64,000 bases of DNA, taken from NCBI RefSeq assembly GCF_002796985.1, contig NZ_PEKX01000007.1, forward strand, positions 1,381,941-1,445,940. The letters are read 5' to 3'. Shown piece by piece: positions 45,850 through 54,104 of this stretch (position 1 is the first letter of the stretch; the number at the start of each line of letters is the position of its first letter). The position numbers and the translations under genes were made by a program. The stretch is from Pseudomonas sp. (lineage in GTDB: Bacteria > Pseudomonadota > Gammaproteobacteria > Pseudomonadales > Pseudomonadaceae). The notes beneath the pieces are model-generated. The model saw only the letters and a program-made list of their open reading frames with translations. It searched no databases and had not been told where the DNA came from.

Positions 45850-46677
45850 TCAGTGGCGAACGGGTTTCGCGGTGGCGCCCAGCGAAGGCTCGCCGAGTGA
45901 CGGCGCTTTCAGGCCACGCCAGACGGCATGACCGACATCGTCGTAGCGCAGCAGGACTTCGATGAAGGCGCTGCGCTCTGGCGGGCTCACCAGCGGCGCG
46001 GGCAGCAGTGGGTCATAAACCAGTTGGCGAATTGCCGCGCTGCCCAGCAGGAAGGATTCACGCGCCGCCGTCTCGAGCTCCATCGTCTCGACGCGCGCCA
46101 GCCACTGGCCGAGCTTTTCGGCCGTCTTGCGGTAAGCGCGGTTCAGCCCTTTGCCGTCCCACAGCCTGCGGGCCTGCGCTTCGCGTTCCGGGTCGAATTC
46201 TGTTGCCAGGAAGACGGCGGCGGCTGCCTCAAGCCCCAGTTTGTGCAGCCGCGCCCTCACCAGGGCTACACCCCCCACGAGGTTGTCGGGACGCACGAAC
46301 AGTTCACGCTCCAGCTCGCGAAAACCCAGCAGTTCCAGTGCGCGTTCGCGCCGGTGCAACTGCGCGCGGTCGGTGCGGCCCAAGCCCGCACAGTGCGCGA
46401 CTATCCAGCCGCCGCTCCAGCGGCCAATCCGCGCTTCGGTGTTTCGCCAGTCGCGTACGTCTTCTGCCAGGTCGGTAGCGTTGGCACCCAGTTGATAGGC
46501 GCCGCGCTCGGCGGCCTCGATCATGCCGGCGGCGGCCAGCCGTACCAGGGCGACACGCACGCTGTTCTCGCGAATGCCGAACAGGGCGCACGCGGCCACC
46601 GCATCACGGGCGGTCAATACACCTTCCTCGGCCGTCAGGAGGAACTTGAGGATCAAGTCGCGGGGTGAGGGTGTCAT
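45850..46677 (-). CDS. PaaX-family transcriptional regulator
   Basis: 275 residues. PaaX-type N-terminal winged helix (VAACALFGIRENSVRVALVRLAAAGMIEAA) and the family's longer C-terminal domain. Most PaaX proteins repress phenylacetate genes and respond to phenylacetyl-CoA; here the only partner is a fatty acid desaturase, so the ligand may be an acyl-CoA (inference). Its promoter region has a GTTACT...AGTAAC inverted repeat at 46718-46754. Confidence 0.85.
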   Translation of the reverse strand: MTPSPRDLILKFLLTAEEGVLTARDAVAACALFGIRENSVRVALVRLAAAGMIEAAERGAYQLGANATDLAEDVRDWRNTEARIGRWSGGWIVAHCAGLGRTDRAQLHRRERALELLGFRELERELFVRPDNLVGGVALVRARLHKLGLEAAAAVFLATEFDPEREAQARRLWDGKGLNRAYRKTAEKLGQWLARVETMELETAARESFLLGSAAIRQLVYDPLLPAPLVSPPERSAFIEVLLRYDDVGHAVWRGLKAPSLGEPSLGATAKPVRH

Positions 46678-46717
46678 GGGGTGACTTCTAGTTTCAGGTT
46701 GTGCTCATCACTGTAAT

Positions 46718-46754
46718 GTTACTTGTCCGTGCATATCAATTGATTTTGAGTAAC
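46718..46754. promoter_or_regulatory. Inverted repeat upstream of the PaaX-type gene
   Basis: GTTACT (46718-46723) and AGTAAC (46749-46754) flank the palindrome ATCAATTGAT (46735-46744). Lies 41-77 nt upstream of the regulator start in AT-rich DNA. Suitable as an autoregulatory operator; unproven. Confidence 0.45.
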
Positions 46755-46924
46755 TTTACCCAGGCCTAAAGATGGGCCCAGGACAGACAGGCGTTCACGC
46801 GGAAATCCGCTGGCTGGTCCCTCCGAGAGGGTGCGGCGCTCAGGGCTGATGAGCTATCTGCGTAGCCCTGCACTGACTGCCGCGCAGGCATTGGTGGGCG
46901 AGGCCACAACCCGGTTCGTCGACC

Positions 46925-47548
46925 TCAGTTGCCTGCCTTGAATGGCGGGGCTTCGAGCAGCACCCGCACTGCCCATACCCACTGGGTAATGAGCTTTTCG
47001 TGGTATTCCCGATTGCTCACCAGAACACTCGAGAGCGCCATCCCGCGCAGAAACTCAACGCTCAGTGATTTGACTGCCTCGTAGTTCGGGTTTTCCTGCA
47101 CGGCCGAGAAGAGGCTCTCCACGACCCGCTCTCGCTCCGTTCGCGCCTCTCTCTCGGCTCCTCGGATAGCGGCCTGCAGATCACAGTCTGTTCGGGAGGC
47201 TGCCCAAAGCTCCAGCTCTGCAAGAAATGCGGGCTGTAGGCTCATGGCGGAGAGGATGCGTATAGCCCGCTCCACTGGATTCAAGACATCCGCCATCGTC
47301 AGTTCCGCCTCGCGCACTGCCTGGTCGTTACGCCGGACCAATTCCTCGATCGTGGCCGACAGCAACGCAGCATGGGTGGGGAAGTGGTGTAGCAGCGCGC
47401 CTCGGCTCGCTCCGGACCTGCGCTGCACCTCCAGTGTCGTGGTGGCGGCGGCGCCTCGTTCGATCAGTGAGGACACCGCCGCATCCAGCAGGCGCTGTCG
47501 GGTGGCGAGTTTCTTGGCGGGGGCTGCGGGGCGGGGGGCGGTCTGCAT
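46925..47548 (-). CDS. TetR-family regulator
   Basis: 207 residues. N-terminal TetR helix-turn-helix (ATRQRLLDAAVSSLIERGAA, then TTLEVQRRSGASRGALLHHF) with a variable ligand-binding C-terminal domain. Divergent from the crotonase gene, with two near-identical palindromes between them. No clear ribosome site at the chosen ATG. Neighbours suggest an acyl-CoA ligand. Confidence 0.9.
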   Translation of the reverse strand: MQTAPRPAAPAKKLATRQRLLDAAVSSLIERGAAATTTLEVQRRSGASRGALLHHFPTHAALLSATIEELVRRNDQAVREAELTMADVLNPVERAIRILSAMSLQPAFLAELELWAASRTDCDLQAAIRGAEREARTERERVVESLFSAVQENPNYEAVKSLSVEFLRGMALSSVLVSNREYHEKLITQWVWAVRVLLEAPPFKAGN

Positions 47549-47578
47549 GAAGGGACATTTACTCGGTGAATGATAGGT

Positions 47579-47596
47579 ACAGTCAGCGTTGACTGT
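47579..47596. promoter_or_regulatory. TetR operator candidate 1
   Basis: ACAGTCA-GCGT-TGACTGT, an 18-bp inverted repeat 31 nt upstream of the TetR gene start. Same arms as operator 2. Confidence 0.7.
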
Positions 47597-47612
47597 TTTG
47601 GGTCTGGCTCAT

Positions 47613-47630
47613 ACAGTCAATTCTGACTGT
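47613..47630. promoter_or_regulatory. TetR operator candidate 2
   Basis: ACAGTCA-ATTC-TGACTGT, an 18-bp inverted repeat with arms identical to operator 1 and centre 34 bp away. 41 nt before the crotonase ATG, where it would block that promoter. Confidence 0.7.
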
Positions 47631-47671
47631 TTTCCTCTGGTCAACCAAGAACCTACTCCCTGGAGCCTGCG

Positions 47672-48574
47672 ATGCCGACTTTCGAAACCGTCCAGATCGA
47701 ACAAGATCCTCAGTCACCTCGTGTAGCGCGCCTGCTGCTCAATCGCCCGGAGCGCCTTAACGCCATTACCGATCAGACACCTCGCGACATCAGGGCCGCG
47801 GTGGCTTGGGCGGAGGCCAATGATGAGGTCCATGTGATCATCGTCGAGGGAGCTGGCAAGGGGTTTTGCGGTGGCTACGACCTCGCCGATTCTGCCGAGC
47901 AGATGCAGGAGCACCCGTGCCAGCAGGAAAGCAGCCCCTGGGACCCCATGGTCGATTACGCCTACATGAAGCGCAACACCGAGGACTTCATGAGCCTCTG
48001 GCGCTGCAGCAAACCGACCATCGCCAAAGTGCATGGCTATGCGGCGGCAGGCGGCAGTGACATTGCGCTGAGCTGCGACCTGCTGGTGATGGCCGAGGAT
48101 GCCAGGATCGGTTACATGCCGACGCGCGTCTGGGGCTGCCCGACCACCGCCATGTGGACCTTCCGCCTGGGCTTTGCGCGGGCCAAGCAACTGATGTTCA
48201 CCGGGGACGCCATCGATGGCGTCACTGCCGCCGCCTGGGGCCTGGCCAACGAAGTGGTACCACGGGAAAACCTGGAGGCGGCCACCCTGAAGCTCGCCGA
48301 ACGAATTGCCGGCGTGCCCAAGTCGCACCTGGCCATGCACAAGATGGTGGTGAACCAGGTGATGCTGACCATGGGCCTGGAGCAGACCCAGATGATGGCC
48401 ACGGTGTTCGATGGCATTACTCGCCACAACCCGGAGGGAGTCTGGTTCCGCCGCTATGCCCAGGCGGAGGGCTTCAAGGCGGCGGTGCAGTGGCGCGACA
48501 GCGGTCGTCCGATCCCGGAGCGGGAAGAGGCACGGGCGTTGATCAAGGAGCTGGAGGCGCGACTGAACCTGTGA
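47672..48574 (+). CDS. Enoyl-CoA hydratase/isomerase (crotonase) family enzyme
   Basis: 300 residues. Oxyanion-hole motifs of the crotonase fold: GKGFCGGYDLAD and HGYAAAGGSDIALSCDLLVM, with PTRVWGCPTT in the region of the usual catalytic glutamate. Good ribosome site (TGGAGCC). Acts on an acyl-CoA ester, hydrating or isomerising a double bond; the residue at the active site is not enough to name the reaction. Same strand as the acyl-CoA synthetase 92 nt later, so probably one operon repressed by the divergent TetR. Confidence 0.9.
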   Translation: MPTFETVQIEQDPQSPRVARLLLNRPERLNAITDQTPRDIRAAVAWAEANDEVHVIIVEGAGKGFCGGYDLADSAEQMQEHPCQQESSPWDPMVDYAYMKRNTEDFMSLWRCSKPTIAKVHGYAAAGGSDIALSCDLLVMAEDARIGYMPTRVWGCPTTAMWTFRLGFARAKQLMFTGDAIDGVTAAAWGLANEVVPRENLEAATLKLAERIAGVPKSHLAMHKMVVNQVMLTMGLEQTQMMATVFDGITRHNPEGVWFRRYAQAEGFKAAVQWRDSGRPIPEREEARALIKELEARLNL

Positions 48575-48666
48575 GGTGTCCGTCGCTCGCTGCAACCCTG
48601 ACGCACAGTGCAGCGTCTGTTCTCGCTGCGCCGTGATGGATCCCGCCTGGCCCTAGGAGATGCTTG

Positions 48667-50436
48667 ATGTCGATTGTCACCAGCACATGCCTGCGACGCC
48701 GCATGGAATTGATGCCCACCCCTTTTGAGCTGCTGGCCGATACCGCGCGGCAGTTGCCCCAGCAGACCGCGCTGGAATTTCTTCCCAACGACCTTGACGG
48801 GGCCCCTCTCAAGATCAGTTATCAGCAGTTGCTGCAGGACGTGCAGTCGGTCGCGGCCGCTCTGAAGGCGACGGGAATTCGCGAGGATGAATCCGTCGCC
48901 ATTCTGCTGCCATTCGTTCCCCAGGCCGTGTCGGCTCTCATCGCTGCCAGTGCCGTCGCGGTGGCGTTTCCCGTCAATCTGTTGCTGTCGGCACAAGCCA
49001 TACGCTCGCAGCTCACCCTCGCTCGCTGCCGGGTCGTGGTAACCCTGGGGCCACATCCAGCCCTGGATGTGCATGCGCGGGTCATGCAGGCTGTCGAGTC
49101 AATGGATAGCGCGCCAATCGTGGTCGAGGTGCCCGTGGCTGGGCATGTTCAGGGCGGGGTGCCGTGGGACGGGGTCATCGACTCAGGCTCGGCATTTGAA
49201 CCGGCAGGTTCGCCGGATCGCGTGGGCGCGCTGGTTCATACCGGCGGCACGACCGGGCATCCCAAACTGGCTCGGCTCTCATTGCGCAATATGGCGGTGG
49301 CGGCACTCATGGCCAGTGCAGGCCTGGGTATCAACTCGTCCGAGCGCTTGCTGACGGGGCTGCCGCTGTTTCATGTGGGCGGTGCCATCGATGCCCTCTT
49401 GGCGGCCCTGGCGGTTGGCGCAACAGTCGTCTTTCCGACGGCGCTGGGAATGCGCAACCCTGCGGTCATCCAGCGAATCTGGGAGGTCATCGCTCGCCAC
49501 AGGATCACCTTGCTGGGGGTTGTCCCGACTTCGCTCGCGGCCATCAGAGAGAGCCCGCTCGGGGTATCGGACTTGAGTCAGTTCAGGGCGATCATGACGG
49601 GCGGTTCCTCCTTGCCGGAAGACCTTTCCCTGCAGATGCAGGCCCGGGTCGGCAAGCCCATCTACCAGCTCTACGGGATGACCGAGTCCAGCGGGATCGC
49701 GACTGCGCAACTGATCGATGGCCAGCGTGCGGCGCACGCGGCGGGCACTCCCGTGCCGGGCGTCGAGGTGAGTCTGGGCGAGCCGGGCGCTGACTATTGC
49801 CCAGGGGCAAAAGGCGAAATCCTGATCCGGGGGCCGAACATCTTCCAGGGCTACCTGACCGCCCAGGGGGTCATCGATGACCCGCAGGGTGGCTGGTTCT
49901 CGTCGGGCGATCTGGGGGCGGTCGCGGCGAATGGCGAGCTGAGGATCGTCGGCCGCTCCAAGGATGTGATCATCCGCAGCGGGCACAACATCGATCCTCA
50001 GGTCATCGAAGACGTAGCTCATCAGCACCTCTGCGTGGCTCAGGCGGCGGCGGTGGCGATGCCCGACGAGTATGCCGGCGAAGTACCCGTGCTCTTCGTG
50101 GTCGCCCGCACCGGGATGGCGGTCTGGCCTGCCGAGCTTTCCAGCTTTGTGACCCAGCACATCGCCGAGCCGCCGGCTCGGCCTAAACACATCTTCGTGC
50201 TGGACGAACTGCCCCTGACCCCTTTCGGCAAGGTCGCGCGCTTCCGCCTGCGCCAACTGGCCGTTGAACATCGGGTCAAGGAGCTGCTGGCAGAGGTCTT
50301 CGACGCCGCCTCCGTGACGTGCAGCGACCCCATGGCCAAGCGCGTAGGCATTGCTTCGGAAAAGCGCCTGACAGCCGCTCAGAGGAAGGACATCGAGCGC
50401 ATGTTGAAGCGCTTCGATCTCCAGGTAGAGGATTAG
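48667..50436 (+). CDS. AMP-forming acyl-CoA synthetase
   Basis: 589 residues. The start is the ATG (not the TTG before it) 7 nt after AGGAGA. ANL-superfamily motifs: P-loop VHTGGTTGHPK, adenine region YQLYGMTESSG, hinge/ribose-binding SSGDLG...VGRSKDVI, and the terminal lysine segment LTPFGKVARF. Activates a carboxylic acid, probably fatty or aromatic, to its CoA ester. Together with the crotonase it forms a TetR-regulated acid catabolism unit; the acid is unknown. Confidence 0.88.
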   Translation: MSIVTSTCLRRRMELMPTPFELLADTARQLPQQTALEFLPNDLDGAPLKISYQQLLQDVQSVAAALKATGIREDESVAILLPFVPQAVSALIAASAVAVAFPVNLLLSAQAIRSQLTLARCRVVVTLGPHPALDVHARVMQAVESMDSAPIVVEVPVAGHVQGGVPWDGVIDSGSAFEPAGSPDRVGALVHTGGTTGHPKLARLSLRNMAVAALMASAGLGINSSERLLTGLPLFHVGGAIDALLAALAVGATVVFPTALGMRNPAVIQRIWEVIARHRITLLGVVPTSLAAIRESPLGVSDLSQFRAIMTGGSSLPEDLSLQMQARVGKPIYQLYGMTESSGIATAQLIDGQRAAHAAGTPVPGVEVSLGEPGADYCPGAKGEILIRGPNIFQGYLTAQGVIDDPQGGWFSSGDLGAVAANGELRIVGRSKDVIIRSGHNIDPQVIEDVAHQHLCVAQAAAVAMPDEYAGEVPVLFVVARTGMAVWPAELSSFVTQHIAEPPARPKHIFVLDELPLTPFGKVARFRLRQLAVEHRVKELLAEVFDAASVTCSDPMAKRVGIASEKRLTAAQRKDIERMLKRFDLQVED

Positions 50437-50481
50437 GAAAACTCCCGAGAGACGGCTGAGTTTTCGACGCGGTCAGGCTTT

Positions 50482-50535
50482 GCCCGCTCTTGCGCAATGC
50501 CCGCTGGCGCCTTGGGCTATTGCGCAGGAGCGGGC
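50482..50535. terminator. Bidirectional terminator-like hairpin
   Basis: GCCCGCTCTTGCGCAAT (50482-50498) pairs with ATTGCGCAGGAGCGGGC (50519-50535), 17 bp with a single mismatch, between the convergent acyl-CoA synthetase and dsbG genes. Outer bases TTTGC/GCAAGG extend the stem. Confidence 0.72.
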
Positions 50536-50546
50536 AAGGCCTGAGC

Positions 50547-51311
50547 TCACTTTGCGCCGAGTAACTGTTCGAGCTGCTCCGGTCGCGGCGCGCCCTGGAC
50601 CTGCTCCATCCGGCCCTTTTCGTTGAGGTAGAAGATCGAGGGCGTGGCGGTGACGCCCATCTGTTCGGCCAGGGCCATGTTGTCATCGAGCTTCTGCTGG
50701 ATCGCTTCGGGAATCTTGCCCGCCGGTTTTAGCGGGCTGGATTTCCCGGCCAGCTCGTGGCTGTGCAGGGCCCGAGCCGGATCGGCATCGGCGAGCAGCG
50801 CGGCAGCCTTGCCCATGCTGTCCGCCCTGATCATGCCGACCATGACGTGGCGGAGCTGGACTTTGCCGCTTTCGACCCAGGGCCGGGCCTGTTGCCAGAA
50901 CATCGTGCAATAGGGGCAGTTGGGGTCGGTGAAGACGTAGACGGTTCGTGGCGCGCTGTCCTTGCCATCGGCGATCCAGGCCGATTTTTCCATTTTCGCC
51001 CACATTTCCTTGGCCATGGGCGCAAACACCAGGCGCTCCAGGGGTTCGCGGCTCAGGTCGTTGCCCTGCGCGTCGAACAGGCGACCACTCACCACATGCT
51101 TACCGTCCGCGGTGAGGTACAGGGCCATGGCCTGCCCCTGGTACTCGGCGGCATAGCCCTTGAGGCCATCGGGCGCGTCGAATTGCCCGACGACCCGGGC
51201 ACCTTTGGACTCCACCATGCGAATCGGAGCTGGCAGCTCTTCTGCCGCCTGCGCGCTACCGAGCGCGAGGGTGACGAGCAGGCCGAGAGTGAGTGAGTTT
51301 CTGCGGTTCAT
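50547..51311 (-). CDS. dsbG: Thiol:disulfide interchange protein, periplasmic isomerase
   Basis: 254 residues from MNRRNSLTLG (the longer frame adds unrelated sequence). Signal peptide to residue 22. N-terminal dimerisation domain, then a thioredoxin domain with CPYC (C132, C135) in DPNCPYCTMFW and cis-Pro region VTATPSIFY. Corrects or protects cysteines in periplasmic proteins, kept reduced by DsbD. DsbD is encoded just upstream on the same strand. Confidence 0.92.
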   Translation of the reverse strand: MNRRNSLTLGLLVTLALGSAQAAEELPAPIRMVESKGARVVGQFDAPDGLKGYAAEYQGQAMALYLTADGKHVVSGRLFDAQGNDLSREPLERLVFAPMAKEMWAKMEKSAWIADGKDSAPRTVYVFTDPNCPYCTMFWQQARPWVESGKVQLRHVMVGMIRADSMGKAAALLADADPARALHSHELAGKSSPLKPAGKIPEAIQQKLDDNMALAEQMGVTATPSIFYLNEKGRMEQVQGAPRPEQLEQLLGAK

Positions 51312-51337
51312 GAAAAGCCTCTGGTGGGATGTTGAAG

Positions 51338-51511
51338 TCAGGAGTCCGCTCCAGCGCCTTTTTTCAGTGGCGGCTCGGAGCGGGTAGCGGGAAGCGGGGG
51401 AGGTTGCTCCAGGGTCGGCAACGGTTTGGCAAAAGGCGTGACCTGGCTTGTGTCGGCGGTTCGCCGGCGTCCATGCGGCAGCGGTTCGAGGAAGGTCGAG
51501 AGGCGCAGCAT
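51338..51511 (-). CDS. Small proline-rich ORF coupled to dsbD
   Basis: 57 residues (MLRLSTFLEPLPHGRRR..., ends KKGAGADS). Its ATG overlaps the dsbD stop as TGATG (51509-51513), so ribosomes leaving dsbD could restart here. Hydrophilic, Pro-rich, no domain. In P. aeruginosa a further thiol-disulfide interchange gene stands between dsbD2 and dsbG (established gene order, from memory); here only this short frame is present. It may be a real small protein or just a chance frame in a remnant. Confidence 0.4.
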   Translation of the reverse strand: MLRLSTFLEPLPHGRRRTADTSQVTPFAKPLPTLEQPPPLPATRSEPPLKKGAGADS

Positions 51512-53262
51512 CAACCATTGCTCCGGGTGCGTTGCCAGCGTTCCAGGAAGTCCACCCGGCTGATCTCGCCGGTGATCCGCTGCCCGCGGCGTTCGCTGCC
51601 GTCCGGGCCGATCCACAGGATGCTGGGTGGGCCCGGCACGCGATAGTGCCGCAGCAAGGCGCGGCTGTCAGGCCCGTCGGCGGTGATGTCGAGTCGCAGC
51701 AACCGGGCACCTTTCAGGGCTTGCTGTACGTCTGGTTGCTCGAAGACCTGCCGCTCGATGACCTTGCACGACACGCACCAGTCCGCCGAGTAGTCGAGCA
51801 CTACCCATTGCTGCTGTGCCTTCGCTTCCTGCAGTTGCGCGTCGAGCTCGGCGGGCGTGCGCAAGGTGACGAACCCGTTCGACGGGGTGGTCGCGGAAGC
51901 GCGCACGGCACCATAGACCTTCAGTGGCTGCAGCGGATCGTCCGCGCCGCCCGCGGCACCCAGCAACATCGCCGCGCCCCAGAGGATCGCCGTCACTCCG
52001 GCGGCGCCCGCTGCCGTTCGCCTTCTGGGCAGGTTCCGAGCGGTTTCGAGCGCGGCCCAACCGAAGGTCAGCAGGAGAGCGCCACCGAGGCCGAGCCAGA
52101 TCATCGAGTCCAGAAGGGGCCGCAGCAGCAGCCACGCGCTGGCCAGCAGCAGGAAGCCGAACAGCCCCTTGACCGCATCCATCCAGGCCCCAGGGCGCGG
52201 CAGCCAACGCTGGCCGAACAACACGACCAGAATGAGTGGCAGGCCCATGCCCAGCCCGAGGGCGAACAGTACGGAAGCGCCCAGCAGCAGGTCGCCTGAC
52301 TGGGCGATATACAGCAGCGCTCCCGCCAGCGGCGCCGTCATGCAGGGGCCGACGAGCAAACCCGAGAGCACCCCGAGGGCCGCCGCACCGCCGAGGCTCC
52401 CGCCTTTGCGCTGTTGCCCGGCGGCATCGAGGCGCTGCCTGAGTGCCGACGGCAATTGCAGCTCGAAGAAGCCGAACATTGGCAGCGCCAGAATGACGAA
52501 CAGCGCGGCGAATCCAGCGATCAGCCAGGGTTGCTGCAGCCAGGCTTGCAGATTGGTGCCCAGCGCGGCGGCGAGGGTGCCCATCGCGGCGTAGACCAGT
52601 GCCATGCTCAGCACGAAGCTGCCGGCAAGCAGGGCCGAGCGCCAGGTGCGCGCGCCGCTGCCGACGACGACCGAGGCCAGGATGGGCAGCATGGGCAGCG
52701 AGCAGGGCGTGAAAGCCAGCAGCAGGCCGAGGGAGAAGAACAGGGCGAGGCCATAGGCCAGCCCGGAGTGCTCCAGTTGCGCGGCAAAGCCCTGGTCGGC
52801 AGCCACTTCGCTGTCGCTGGTCACCGGCATGGAGGAGACGCCTGCTTGCAGCGCCACGGTTTGGTGTTGCGGGGGATAACACAGGCCTGCATCGGCGCAT
52901 CCTTGCCAGCTCACTTGCAGTGAGTTTGCCGAACCTGGCGACAGAACGATTTCGAGATCGTCCCGGTAGATGGTCGAGTTGCCGAAGAAGGCATCCGAAT
53001 GCTCTTCCCCCTGAGGCAGCTTCGGGGCACTCGGCGCGCCTTCGATACGCAGGCGGTCGCGGTAGAGGTAGTAGCCTGGGCTGATGCGCCAGTGCAGCCT
53101 GACCTGGCCATCCGCCAGGCGCGTCTGGTCGAAGGCGAAGGCCCGCTCCACTGGCAGGAAGTCGCTCGTGGTTTGGCTGCGCGGCCCGAACAGCGGGTCG
53201 TCAGCTTGTGCCAGCACCACGCCGGGCAGCAGTAATATCAGGAGTAACAGGAAGCGTTGCAT
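51511..53262 (-). CDS. dsbD: Thiol:disulfide interchange protein, transmembrane reductant carrier
   Basis: 583 residues from MQRFLLLLIL (AGGACTTC ahead). Signal peptide to about residue 20. N-terminal Ig-like domain with the active pair C122/C128 (GCADAGLCYPP), eight-helix core with FTPCSLPM and GPCMTAPLAG cysteines, and C-terminal thioredoxin domain with CVSC (ADWCVSC). Moves electrons from cytoplasmic thioredoxin to periplasmic DsbG-type proteins. Divergent from the response-regulator gene at 53421. Confidence 0.94.
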   Translation of the reverse strand: MQRFLLLLILLLPGVVLAQADDPLFGPRSQTTSDFLPVERAFAFDQTRLADGQVRLHWRISPGYYLYRDRLRIEGAPSAPKLPQGEEHSDAFFGNSTIYRDDLEIVLSPGSANSLQVSWQGCADAGLCYPPQHQTVALQAGVSSMPVTSDSEVAADQGFAAQLEHSGLAYGLALFFSLGLLLAFTPCSLPMLPILASVVVGSGARTWRSALLAGSFVLSMALVYAAMGTLAAALGTNLQAWLQQPWLIAGFAALFVILALPMFGFFELQLPSALRQRLDAAGQQRKGGSLGGAAALGVLSGLLVGPCMTAPLAGALLYIAQSGDLLLGASVLFALGLGMGLPLILVVLFGQRWLPRPGAWMDAVKGLFGFLLLASAWLLLRPLLDSMIWLGLGGALLLTFGWAALETARNLPRRRTAAGAAGVTAILWGAAMLLGAAGGADDPLQPLKVYGAVRASATTPSNGFVTLRTPAELDAQLQEAKAQQQWVVLDYSADWCVSCKVIERQVFEQPDVQQALKGARLLRLDITADGPDSRALLRHYRVPGPPSILWIGPDGSERRGQRITGEISRVDFLERWQRTRSNG

Positions 53263-53420
53263 GAAGTCCTCTCGCCAGATCGATCGGCGGCGAGGTTGAT
53301 CCGTGGGGATTAACTCAGCATTAGCTGATCGGCCCGAGGTCGACGTTATCGTGCCCATCGCATAACGTTCGCTTAATCCTCGCCTGGCAGCGTGCCGCAA
53401 CCCCATCACCGAATTCCGCC

Positions 53421-54104
53421 ATGCACATACTTCTCACCGAAGACGATGACCTCATCGCCGCCGGCATCGTCTCCGGGCTTCGCGCCCAGGGCATGACCGT
53501 CGACCGGGTCGGCAATGCCGCCGATACCGACGCCCTGCTGCAGGTCGCTCGCTTCGATGTGCTGGTGCTCGACCTGGGCCTGCCCGACCAGGATGGCTTG
53601 CAACTGTTGCGCCGGTTGCGGCGGCGCGGCGAAGACCTGCCGGTGCTGATCCTCACCGCACGCGATGCCGTGAGTGACCGGGTGGCGGGGCTGCAGGCGG
53701 GCGCTGACGACTACCTGCTCAAACCCTTCGACCTGCTCGAGCTGCACGCCCGGCTGCATAGCCTGCAGCGCCGCGCGGCGGGGCGAAGCGTCAATGTCAT
53801 CGTGCATGGCTGCCTGCGCTTCGACCCCAGTACCCGTGAAACCCTGCTGGCGGACCAGCCCGTCGACCTGTCGCGCCGTGAGCAGGCGCTGCTGATGGCG
53901 CTGCTCGACAATCGCGGGCGCATCCTCACCGCGGACCAGCTGAAAGACAGCATCTACGGCCTGACCGACGATGTGGAAAGCAATGCCTTGAACGTGCACA
54001 TCCATAACCTGCGGCGCAAGCTCGGCAACGGTATCGTCGAAACCATCCGTGGCCTTGGCTACCGCCTCGGCGCGGCGGGCCTCGATGGCGAGCCCGACGC
54101 ATGA
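53421..54104 (+). CDS. OmpR-type response regulator
   Basis: 227 residues. Receiver domain with D51 (LVLDLGLPDQDG), acidic pair E7-D8, and K in LLKPFD; winged-helix output domain (SRREQALLMALLDNRG, then ALNVHIHNLRRKLG). Its last 4 bp overlap the kinase start (ATGA). Same layout as PA2479/PA2480 of P. aeruginosa next to dsbD2, as I recall it. Probably regulates the divergent dsbD-dsbG genes (inference). Confidence 0.92.
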   Translation: MHILLTEDDDLIAAGIVSGLRAQGMTVDRVGNAADTDALLQVARFDVLVLDLGLPDQDGLQLLRRLRRRGEDLPVLILTARDAVSDRVAGLQAGADDYLLKPFDLLELHARLHSLQRRAAGRSVNVIVHGCLRFDPSTRETLLADQPVDLSRREQALLMALLDNRGRILTADQLKDSIYGLTDDVESNALNVHIHNLRRKLGNGIVETIRGLGYRLGAAGLDGEPDA

